From positions 558,001-622,000 of the forward strand of contig JAWRVZ010000057.1 of assembly GCA_037043235.1 (NCBI GenBank): a DNA stretch of 64,000 nt, written 5' to 3'. Source of the DNA: Rhodeus uyekii (lineage: Eukaryota > Chordata > Actinopteri > Cypriniformes > Acheilognathidae). A model generated the notes under the pieces. The model made no database searches, had not been told where the DNA came from, and saw nothing but the letters and a program-made list of their open reading frames with translations. Below are positions 46,201-58,200 of the stretch, piece after piece; position 1 is the stretch's first letter, and each line of letters starts with the position of its first letter. The translations under genes and the position numbers were made by a program.

Positions 46201-49200
46201 CGAGTGGTCACGGGACATTAATGTCATTACTTGTACGTTAAATAACGCAAATTCGCAATTTAAATTTTTCATTGCACGCATTCAAGAGAAAGAAATCACC
46301 ACATCCGGGGCAAATTAGAATGATAGAATTGTCTAAAAAAAGAATTGTAATTTCTTTTGGTGAACTATACCTTTAAGGAGACTAACAATTCGGCACACGT
46401 TCAACCTGAGAAGTGGGAAGTAGATCTGTCTGCCGTCCAACCCTGTTATTTTCCTCTCAGGAGAGATTTCAGATCTTACTTGTGCTTGTATAATGGTCCC
46501 TGCTATTTGTTGGTTTTATAATCTACAATCGATCTATAATTTCTAAAAATGAGTTGTGGTTATCCAAAGAATGGATTAATCGTTTCAGTTTCTCCAACAA
46601 TGTTATTTGGTTCTGTTTTTTAGAGATAGACTTTTCAAGGAGATGATACAAGGCACTACATGTTGTGATTGCATACCAGATTTATGTGTTGAATCTACAG
46701 AGTTTCACAACTCTGTGTCTGCGTTTATAATGCTTTGTGTGTGTGTGTGTGTGTGAGAAATGAGCCGTGAGCTTTTGCTGCAGGTCAAACGTTCGCTCGG
46801 TCTGCCGCAGCAGAAGTGAACACACTGAAGTACATTGATGGTGTGTTTGGAGGAAGAGCAGGAGGGTTAATGGAAAAGCCCATATGTTTGGAAAAGCTGA
46901 CATAAATCACACACACACACACTCTCGTGCTGCAACCAGACCGCTTTCTTTCCGAATAGACACTAAAATATCGGAAGTGCATTTTACTCGTGCACTCAGG
47001 AAATACGAAGCTCTCTGAATACACACACAGTAAACAACTACCATAATAATCTTCTTCATCAGCTAAACACATAATCTTCTTCAACTAAACACATATCCAA
47101 GAGGTGAGAACAAACACACACACCTTTTATCCTCTTCCGTTTTCTTATTTTGTGTTTTGGCTCTTTTGTGCTTCACCCTTGTTGATCATCATTAGCCTTT
47201 TTTCCTGGTTCATCTCAGCGTTGCTTGTATCAATGTTATTTTATAGGCCAATTTATATGTGAACTATTTTTTAGGTTAAATAGGTTTGATTCTGTTCCCT
47301 TTTTGTTAGTCTATTGATATTATGTATTACTGCAACAGCTACAAGGTTGATGCATTTTAATTGAAATTAACTTGCAAATTCAATAATTTTGTAGCGGGAA
47401 TTTTGGGACTGTTATTTTTTTAAGTATTATTATTATTATTATTTTTATTTTGGGCCCTGGGAGTAGCTGGTAATTCAGAGGCCCAGGTTGGTTTAGGGTT
47501 AACTAATTGCTATGATTACTGTGATTTCTTTTTAGTTGGGTACCATGGTAATACCATGGTTTTAGATATTTGATCATTACGATAATGATCAAATATATCC
47601 TGGTAGTACTGTGTTTTGTAGAAATATACCATGGTATGCTTATAGTAATGTTTTTGATTGTGTGATAATACCTGTTTTTTTTCTTTCTTAGACAGGTATT
47701 ATGTCAGTAGTGTTTTTAGATGTGTTTTTATCTTAATAACATGTTTTTGGACATATACCATTTTGATAATACTACTACTTCTAGTCTCAAACTATAGTAT
47801 TACCATGTTTCTGTACATATAATAACCTTTTTTGTATTGATGAATATGGTGCGGTGGTGGTTTCATTGTGAGGACAGAGAGTCAAATGATAATACCATGG
47901 TACTTTAATTATATACCATATTGCAGCAGTAAAAAACTAATTTGAAAGGGGCAGAGATCAAAAAAGTTTCTGCTCATTTAAATGCATCACTGTTTTCAAA
48001 GTTTGAAAAAGCTATGTTCTGTGTTTAGATCTGGTGGACATGAGCGATGAGAAAAAGGAAGGCCTGGGGCATCTCTGCACGACACTGCAGGTTTATCTTG
48101 GCGATGAGAATCTATCTGAGCTTCCGTCCGGCCTCGACCCCATCAGCCTCCTCGCCAGAGTAAGTGTCCTTTCGTTGTCATCTCCAGCAGTCGGTAGGGG
48201 TCGCGCTCTCAGAGCGACGAGGCGTCACGCTGGATCTCACGCAGCGTTGCGAATGGTGTCAGCGTGTCACGAGTGCGTGGACGCATACCGAGCCACTAGG
48301 TCACCTGCCGTGAATCCATGCTGCTATTTATTTGTCTTTTCTGCTCAAAGTAGGAAACAAGTTGTTCATTGAAGCTAAATTAAGTCATTTGATGTTCAAG
48401 ATTGAATTTTAGTTTGATTTCCAGAAAATAGACCAAAAAGTTTGTTCAATTGAATGGAAAGTCTGCATGAAATGGAAGCTGATTTGGTCTTTTCTTCCCT
48501 ATTTTCTGATTTATATCAGAGTGAAATGGTTTCTTGAACAGGTCAAATAAATTTGGGGTGGGTTTTGATTTTGATTGGCTCATAGGATGGTTGTGGTTTG
48601 CTATTGGATGATTTCATGCGAGTGACAGGTTTCCCCGCCCTCACATCAGTAAACACTTCACGTCATCAGCAGGACTTGACATTAACACTCATTAGTCACT
48701 CTACTAGCCACTTTGGCAGGTTGCGTTTTATATATAATGTATACATTTTTCAGTTGTATTTTTGTTTTGTTTTATAAAGGTGCCTGAAATGGTAAACTAA
48801 GTGTAGCTTTATCAAACTATACATTTTTCTACATATCGATACTGAAATTTTGGTGTGGATTTGAACATGTTGCACACAATTTCACTGCATTCCCGCAGGT
48901 TTTTTACTCACACCCAAAGTGTGCGCAAGTTAACTCGCATCTCTGTTCTAAATTGAGTTATTTTTCTCTCCTTATTGTGCTTAAACTCTTATATATAGAA
49001 AACAATATGGAAAAATACGTCTTGGCAAGTTTTCACGTAAACAGTCAGTTTTAAGTGAAAGAAAATGCATGTAGAACTGTGTAACGCAGGGGTCCCCAAA
49101 CTACGGACCGCAGGCCGGTTGCGGCCCACGAAGCCCTCTCATCCGGCCCGCAGAGACCTTTTTGATTACGGAAAAATATTGGGTTTGTGTGTGCTTGTGC

Positions 49201-52200
49201 GTCGAGAAATTGACCAAAGTATTCCACGAGCAAATTTTTGAACCGTTCAAAACTCAAAATCACACACAAACCTTCGACGCACATCCACTTACAATCACTG
49301 ATGGTCCACGTTCGTTCCACCGACGAAATACGCATACGACGCACACTCCGCGCAGAAACGAAAATCTGTGCGTAATTCGTGCGTGATTCATGCGTTTCCG
49401 CTGTGTGACTGGCCCTTTAGGCAAATCAAATCTAAAGCCAGAAATGTCTGTTATTTTGGCATCCAGGAAACAATTTCAACATTCTCACTAATACACGTGT
49501 CCACGTGTGAATAAAATAATATTAAATAAATAATTAAAAACAACATCCATATTTTGATTCTTTTTTATTTGGACCTCGAGTGTGTAGTCGACCCTCGAAC
49601 TGCTGTTTGACAGTTAATGCGGCCCCCGGGCTGAAAAGTTTGGTGACCCCTGGTGTAATGGATCGGTGCTTCAGGTCTTAAAGTGACAGCAGCCTAAAAT
49701 ACCTGTAGTCAAGTTATGAGATAATAATAAAAATATCTTCATGGCTGTTTTTCCCCATGGTCTCGATGTCAAAATCAGTGTCTAATAACTTTGGAAAACC
49801 ACTAGCTACAGCTGCTGGCGAGCAAAAAAAAAAAGTCCTGGTCATCGGAGAAGAGAAGGATGGGAAGTTAAAAAAATAAGAGCACATGAACAAAACAAAT
49901 GAATAATGATTTGCGGAGATTAACCATCTATTGTGACTTCATGCTGACTTTATGTAGAATCAGATCCAGAATCATTACATTCTTCACGATTCATATCCCA
50001 AGAGGCCTATCCCATAATTTTCTGCCATATCCTTTGTGGATGCCTGAGGTGCATGCTAATGTATTAGTTTATTTACAGATGTGTCAGTAAGATCGCTTGT
50101 TTGGATTCCTGTGAGAGTCGATTTTATTTGCTTGTTTACCAACCGTCACTCCATGCCGTAATTGTGAACACATTGAGTGAAAGATGCGTTTCAGGCTGAA
50201 AACGATGATCTTCTCTTCAAGATCGCATGTAAGCAAAGAAGGGGTTGCACATCTGGCCCGGGACAAACAAATGCCTGTTGCATGTGAACACAAACACCTG
50301 TTTTATATGAGAGAGAGCCAGCAGCCATATCTCACTTAGAAAGCATCAAAGACCCAAAATGTGGATCCTGTAAGCATTTCTAATCCAAAAACACTAAACA
50401 AAGCAGCAGGGCAAGACTCGAGTTATGTAAATGTGATGGCGTCCAATGCAATTTAGCATTTCTTGTCCTTGATTTACAAGTCCTTTTTTTTCAATCATAT
50501 TGTATATTTCATACTTATGTGTATGCATTGTTTAGATTCCACAGTCATTGAATTCCTGTAGATGTCAATGAGTTATTTAATTGAATTTTCTTGGTCTGGA
50601 TGCAAGTTGATTTGTGAGTGAGCCATTCTGTTGGGTTGGTTGTTTTCAATAATTGTTGTGAATTATTCTGTAGCTAATCGTTCTGAATCAAAATGATTCT
50701 AATTAGTATTCAGAAATGACTGCAAAGTCATTAGTTGCAAGTAATTCTCATTGAACGTGATGAGTTGGTATTTATTTGTGTAATTTTATAGATAGAGGTG
50801 TTGGTATAAGTTTATTCTAACTTTTTTGCTTGTAGATACATGCATGAGATATAAAAATACAGTATCTTCGTTACTTAACATAAATTAGTTTTTAGCTATT
50901 GATGGGTTCAGTTTGAGTGTTGTTTTGGGGATCTTATTGCAATAAAGCAGATTTAAAGTAGTTTAAAGAGTGGGCACAGTCCAATAGCTCAAGTTAACAA
51001 ATATCTCTGACTTAAGTAAACATTTACATGAATGCATTAGGTGCTTCTCACATACACCTTTTTACATTCTGCTGTACTGGTTTTCCATAGTTATATATAT
51101 AAACATGCTAGACGGATGTCTTTCACTGTTGTGCTTGTGTGTTCTGCTTTGTAAATGTTCAACCACTTCACATCTGTGTTCGTTCTGGATTCTGACTGAT
51201 TGATTTTTATTTATATAAAAATATATGCCCCCCTCATTCGTTTAAATAGGAATTTCTAAGTGTGTGTATGTATGGTATTGTGTTCTGCGTTGGGGATAAT
51301 TATAGTCTCTTGCCTTCATTTGTGTGTGTTATAACAGACAAACATAAAATCCGCTCTTCCCCATTTCCCATTTGTTCCTTGGGGGGTCAAACTGACCCGT
51401 GAGGGAAGCATTTGTTACTTTTTTTATTACAACCACAAAAACTTTAGGCCCAGCCGAACACCTGTTTTAAAAATAAGATAAAATAAAAATGACGAGATTT
51501 GTGGAAAAAATATGAAAATGCAAGCTACCACAAATAAGGCAGAATTTGCATTAAAATAGAATTGATCTCCCAATTGGGTGCTTTGGTTTCACCGAAGATT
51601 CCTGTTTTCAAGAAGTTATTCCCTTCACCACTGTGCTACTGAAAATTTGCTTTTGTTGTTTTTAACAAAGTGCTAAAATAATTAAATGTGATGTCCAGTG
51701 GGTGCAAAAATTATTTAGCCATTTAAAGTGTTTGATTAGTATTGCATTATACTATTATTGATTGGTATTGCATAGTATTTCATTGCAAATTGTGTTGCAT
51801 TTTTTAAAAACAGTAATACCTCGGTTTACGAGTTTAATTCGTTCCAAGAGCGAGCTCGTAAACCAAAATGCTCGTACACCAAAACAAATGTCCCCATAAG
51901 AATGCACTAAAAATCAATTAATTCGTTCCACATGACCACAAATGCCCATTTTAAAAAAATTTTTTTGGTTTTACCCTATTAATTGCAGTTAAAATTGTAG
52001 CCATTAATATCTCATATAAATACTAATTAGTAATTGACAATTAAACTCTAAAAATACTTGACAATTTACTGTAATGCACTTCAGGTTTGAGCAACCTGCT
52101 TGGAGGAGAGAGAGGAGGGGGGAGCGGGGAAAGCAAGGATGATAGCAAATGAGTGAATTTATTATAATAGTGCAGAAAACAAACGAAGTGATAATCCAGA

Positions 52201-55200
52201 GTTAAAGTCGTGGAACATGGGAGCCGCGAACAAACAAATTCATGGGAGCCTCAAACGAACGCACTCGCGGGAGCCTCGAACGAACGAACTCGCGGGAGCC
52301 TCGTATGAACGAACTCGCGGGAGCCTTGAACGAACGAACTCGCGGGAGCCTCGAGCGAACGAACTCGCGGGAGCCTCGAGCGAACGAACTCGCGGGAGCC
52401 GCGAGAGAACGAATTCGCGGGAGCCTCGAACGAACGAACTCGCGGGAGCCGCGAACGAAAGCGGGGAGATAGGCAGATGATTTGAGAATCAGGTGTTCAG
52501 TGACCACACCAGGGGCGTAGCCAGATTTGTTTTTTTTTGAGTTTTAGTTGTGGTGCAGTGCGCCATTGTTGACTTTCAGTGCGATCGTCTTGTGCGGCAG
52601 GCGATGTGTGCTTTCACAGTCGCGATTTTAAACAATTGAAAATCTGGGTACGCCACTGGACCACACACACATACACACTCAGGCAGAACTAGGAGACACT
52701 GAATTCATGAACCATGACAGTTACTGCTTAAAGGTACTGTACGTGTATATTTCACTACGTGAACAATAGCGATCACAATTAATGAATGTTTAGAATATGA
52801 GGTAAAAACTTCTGTAAATCACTTATAAAAGTATGCACTGTGGTGAATGATGCAGCCAATGAATGAGTTAAGGGGTTATAAAGGGGTTGGAACCTCCTGA
52901 TTGTGTTATGAGAGGCTGTCATTAGGATATTTCATGTAAAAATTGCGCACAAGGATGCTGAGCGTTAGGACTTTTTCCACACAAAAATGCACATGGGTGA
53001 GGGAAATTCTCTCGTACAACGATACAATGCTCGTACACCGATTCGACCCTCCATGCTCGTACACCGATTTGCTCGTATACCAAGTCGCTCGTAAACCGAG
53101 GTATTAATGTATTTTCAAATATGACTTGCAAATACACTTCTGGGCCATTTTATTGCTTTGCACTCAATCCTCAATGGTTTTCGAAATATAATTTGTTTTT
53201 CTGGTAAAATCTGTCAAATCTAATTGTTCATCAATCTGCCACTCATGTTAGTCATTTATTAGATAGAGACTGGAGATGGGAAAGCATATCAGAGCTGAGC
53301 TAATGGATTGAGTTGTGACATTTTCTGTCAGACATATGAGGTAAAGCAACATCAATACGAGTGGGATGGAGAGGAAATGCACTGGGACTCGCATATCAAT
53401 CATGTTCCCATATTTATTCAGTAATCATCATTCTCTGCATCTCTGCTGTAGATTATGTCATGTAGACCTGCAGGCAGTAGCGTAACTGACCCAGATACAT
53501 GACCTGCTCTACATAACACACCTCAAGTTAATGCCGCAGTCACTTGAGTTAAATGTCTGCTTGGGTATGCTGCTTAATTGTTTGTTATTGGCCAGTCTAA
53601 TGGTCAGAGAGTCAGACTGTTAACCCAAGGTTACGAGTTTGATGCTCAATGACCGAGGTGCCCATGAGCAAGGTGCCTAACCCTCAAAAATAGCTGCCCA
53701 CTGCTTCGGATGTGTGTCCGTGGTTTGTGGTGTCTGTGTGTGTGTGTGTGACTTACATTGCATTCAAGGAACACATTGAATCAGTTCTTGCTTTCCCTGG
53801 GAATCGAACCCATGACCTTGGCGCTGTAAACACCAATGCTCTACTGATTGATCTACAGGAAAGCTGTTTTAACTTGAATAGGTTAAATGCAGAGAACAGA
53901 TTCCGATTATGCGTTACCAAATTTGGCCAATTATGTGCCACTTTCACTTGTTTTTGTTAATTCATAGAAAATTAATGAATTAAGCTTGTTTCATAATTGG
54001 TTTGATGGCCCTAAAGGCCCTGATTTACTCTCTGCAAAGTTCATTTTTGTTCTTTGCTTAGGGTAAAAAGAAGTGCAAAATACATGTTGCTGAGCATCCC
54101 CACGCTGATGAGAACGGCATATAAATATTAATATGTGCTGCACACTTTCCTCTCAATAAGAAAATAAACACAACGCAGTGAGAAAACATCTGATCAGTGA
54201 TGTTTACAGTATGTTTACACAAGACTGCAATTCGGGGCCTCCATTATAGTCACGGCACGTTTATCGTATCACTTTATAGCCTACAATATATTGCTTTACA
54301 GCAAGCAGCTTTGTAGTGTTCAACATTAAAAAAAAAACAGTGCAAGTGTCGATTTCAATAATTACAACTTTAGTTTCTGCTTTAAAGCAGCTCTCCAGTG
54401 TGTTTGAGGTTTTACTTGTCTGACCTTGACAGACTGAGCTGAAGAAATGAACCGGAGAATATTTTAACGTCATAGAAGACGTAAAGGACATATCGTTTGT
54501 ATAATCACTGTGGACCAATGGTAGTTTAAAGGTGCCTACTTTTCCCGAAAGTTCACTTGGGCAATCTGTTTCAAAATCCCAAAACTAACTCCAAACAAAT
54601 TTGTTTTGTTTTTGTTCAAAATGAATTCACATCTACAATTTCCCTTTAGTGTAGTGAATGAAACCCAAAGTGTTTTATTGTTGAAGAGGTTTACACACAT
54701 TTCCTTTTAAGATTAATCATACTTTGGCATCTGAAAGAAGGAAGGTGGGCTTTTGTATTAACTATATTTCTCTCTCACACATTATCTCATTCTTTCACTC
54801 TCCATTAATGAGAGGCTTTTAAATCCTGGATGAATATTTAATCTTGGGTGTGTGCGGAAAACAAATGACCAAACAGTGAAAGAAGTGTCTGTCTTGACTA
54901 ATTGCTGACAAATCTCCCTGTTCTTCATTAACTCTTGGTTCTTGGCCTGGCTCTTCATCTTTAGCATTACAAACTTGTTAAACCAACACCCTGTCCAGCG
55001 CCTAATTATTTAACCAGCTTGTAAACAAGCGGATATTCTGTGCCGTTTGCTGAAACAAATTCTCTTTAATATTCAAAATGTATCCCTTACATGCAGTGGA
55101 AGTTCCTCAGGGGAATTGGGATGTTTGTTAGCAGTGTAATTTATTTATTTATTCATATTATTAAGTAGGAATTACCAAGAACTAGAGTAGGTAGGAGTCA

Positions 55201-58200
55201 AAATCTACAATTACAATAATAAAACTGAGTGAGGGACGTGTCGGAACATGAGAATTTAGATTAAAATCTAGATCCGGAGGGGCTGTCATTCACGTTCCAG
55301 AACTGAAGTGAATTCACCGCTTTAATTAAAGTTGCAGAGAATGGTAGTGTTATTGTCCAGGGCTTTAGTGAATACTGTATTCTCTTCTATTAATTTTTGC
55401 GTATGTGTGTTAGGAACTCAAAAGGGAACCAGTGGCATTTTGTTGTGAAGCTAGTCTTTTGTAGTCAAACTGAGCAGTTCTGATTTACTGACTCATGGGT
55501 TTTAAATATTCTTTAAGAATGTGTGTTCTGCAAAATTTTATTCTCAACGGGCGGCATCACAGCAATCTGCTAACAGCTTTATGTGAGAACTAAGTACAGT
55601 CTTATTTGATTGCGTTTTGTTTTCTTAATTAGTAGTGTATGCTCATACTTAAGGTTAGGTATTTGAACAGCATAAATAAATATCCTGCATGTTCTATGGG
55701 TGCAGTATAATAAATCGTTATTATCTTTATTATTATGCAGTCTTATACTGAAGATGGGACGTGCCATGTTGAATCCAGAATATTATAGACTGTTTAGCAA
55801 AGCATTAAGAAATGCTCAGGACATCTACACAACCGTCTGAACACGTTACAATGCGTAGATGACGTTTGCATGGCCGCGTCTGTTTTTCTTTTGCAACAAA
55901 TGTGATGTCATCTGATACTCAGCACTGTCTTGTTTGCCCTTCATTCACAGCTGTTATATTGAGCATCATTAATATTTAACATGTCCTTTATTTTATCCGT
56001 ATTTTAAAATGACCTGTTGTCCCCAGCCGAGTCGTCTGGGGTACCAAATCAGAAAAAGCAGAGGTACATCTGCGCACGATAGACCTCAAATAGGGCAGCA
56101 TATTCATTCCTGTATTAATACATCATGCAGGAGCACTTCATGACATCGGCAGCAGCCGGACGGGTCCATGAGCTGAAGAAATCAACATCCAATTTTGTTT
56201 GTTGTTATAATTACCAAGATTACTAGAGACATTGTAAAAGCCTGTACCATATAACCTAAAAATCTATAAAGCCTGGAACTGCCAAACTCTCCATTTTTCT
56301 TAGCATTTTCTTATTGGTTATGTCACCGAACCCTGATATCTCGAGCACAAAAGAGGGACAAAGTCGTCACTTAACATCAGTTATCTCGATCCCCGGGACT
56401 AATGATCGTACCGAGTTCACTGCGCATGCGCTGTGTTTGCGTTGCACGTGCATCACGGTCTGTATAGTCGCTCACTCTAATGACGTGTCACTCACTGTTG
56501 CGGAACAGTGCCGTGCAGAAGAACTTGTGCAAAAATCAAGCTTTACAGATGCTATCTTGGAAGAGGAGGTGCAGGAGTTCGCAATCACTGTCCAGGAATT
56601 CCCATCAAAGTCATATCAACAAAGACGTCGTTACTGATAGAAGCTTAGAAGCTTTTGTTTTCAAGCAGACCGTTAAAGGCAAAAAACAACAAAGCATTTT
56701 AGAGTTTGTAAAGAAACCATAGTAACCGCGTGTGCAATACTTTTCAGAACTGTGTCAGAGCGAAATTACTGTGATTACTTATGAGCAAATTTATTTGTGT
56801 GTTGTGACTGTTTACGCTGTGAGCGAAATTGTGTTTGCAATGTTGGAAAATATGATTAAAGGTTTGTATCGAGAATCAAAGTTGTTTTTTATCGTATACT
56901 GGTAGTCTGTGAGTCCCCACTGTTACATTAGCAAACATATACAGTGTATGTACATTTTTATAGCATGCCGATCACGTCATCAAACAAATCACCATATTGG
57001 CTTTTGGTTTTCTCAATCCTCGGTTATCTCGATGCTGTTTTGCAACCCCCGAGCCCGTCGACATAACCAGGTTCCACTGTAAATATAAATAATTTGTCTT
57101 TATTCAGAATTTTTTGTACGAAAAAAAAGTGGAATGAAGTTCAGTTCCTTAAATGGTTCTTACATGTGGATTCTATCAGTGATTTGGGATAGTTTTCAAC
57201 ACTGCACTGCTGAGTCTACAATGAATGACTCCAACCAATTCTTTTCTATGGCTCGAATGATTGTTTTCTTTTTAGTTAATCAAAAACATACAGTGCAACA
57301 TGTGTAGTTCAACTCCCAAACTAGTGACTCGTGGACCAATTTTTTTTAACAGTGAATTCTAAACATAGCATGACCAGAGCTGCCTGACTTCCAGACTGAT
57401 AACTCAGAGATATATTTCGCCGTTATTGGAGTTTTGTGGTCTTTATTGATTCAAAAAGAATTCCAGTGTTGTCTGAGAGCCAAACGAATGATTCTAAAAC
57501 TTTTGCCAAACACGAGACTTGGTTCAGTGGAGCTATTGACAGGTTGTTCAAATGAGAATGTGTTGTAAAAGATTGTGTCAGTTTTATTGGTAATTTTTCT
57601 CATCTTTTTTCTTCCCTTCATCTGTATATATATTGCTCTTGATTATTTCAGTCTTTGTCCTTTTTCCTTTCCCTTTTCCCTTTTACTTTTCCCTCTTCTT
57701 TCCTTCCCTTCATGTGTTTATGTACCACTTTTGATTATAGCAGTCTTTGTCCTTCCTGTCCTTTGTCTGTTTATGTAGCAGTCTTTTCCTTTCCTTTCCT
57801 TCTGTTTATGTACCGCTCTTGATTATAGCACTCTTTTTCCTTTCCTTTCCGTCTATGTACCACTCTTGATCATGACAGTCTTTGTCCTGTCCTTCCCTTT
57901 TTCAGTTCGTTCTTGATTATAGCAGTTATTCCCTCTTTATATAGTACCGTATAGCAGTCTTTGTCGTTCTCTCATATTTTAAAATCAGCATTCAACACAG
58001 GACTTGCCCATACTGCCTTAGAAAAGATCTGGCCATTAAACTCCAGATTCTTCCCAGCAGCTCTGGTCCTCATGTCAGCAGATTTTGAAAAATCTTCACC
58101 TTTTCCCCTCAGTTTTACCCTGAGATTCATATATGGCAAAGGAAAGATGATTTGTTGGATGACATTTCTCATCTGTCAGCGCTCTGCAGACATAGTCATT

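Larger units (their letters stand above)
43999..48028. other. smyd3 intron 4
   Basis: The 4.0-kb intron holds a SINE (44082-44228), a repeat with TAGTAGACTGGTAGGATTAT and relatives (44610-44840), a decayed family-B end near 46340-46380 (GGTGAACTATACCTTTA), and a cluster of ACCATGGT palindromes (47541-47900). No gene was seen. Confidence 0.55.
51811..53109 (+). mobile_element. Tigger-like nonautonomous element (family T1), copy 3, with 25-bp internal array and a nested hAT MITE
   Basis: The ends CAGTAATACCTCGGTTTACG and the inverse of CTCGTAAACCGAGGTATTAA match copies 1 and 2. The outer blocks are shared (TTCACTACGTGAACAATAGC, AAAGGGGTTGGAAC). The interior has a 25-bp array (52219-52460) and a 149-bp insertion (52510-52658). 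No transposase remains. Confidence 0.8.

Noticed and set aside
56314..56637. 107-codon frame as an independent gene
   Set aside because: It starts at the inverted end of a decayed Tigger-type element and has a frameshift before the transposase-like C-terminus.
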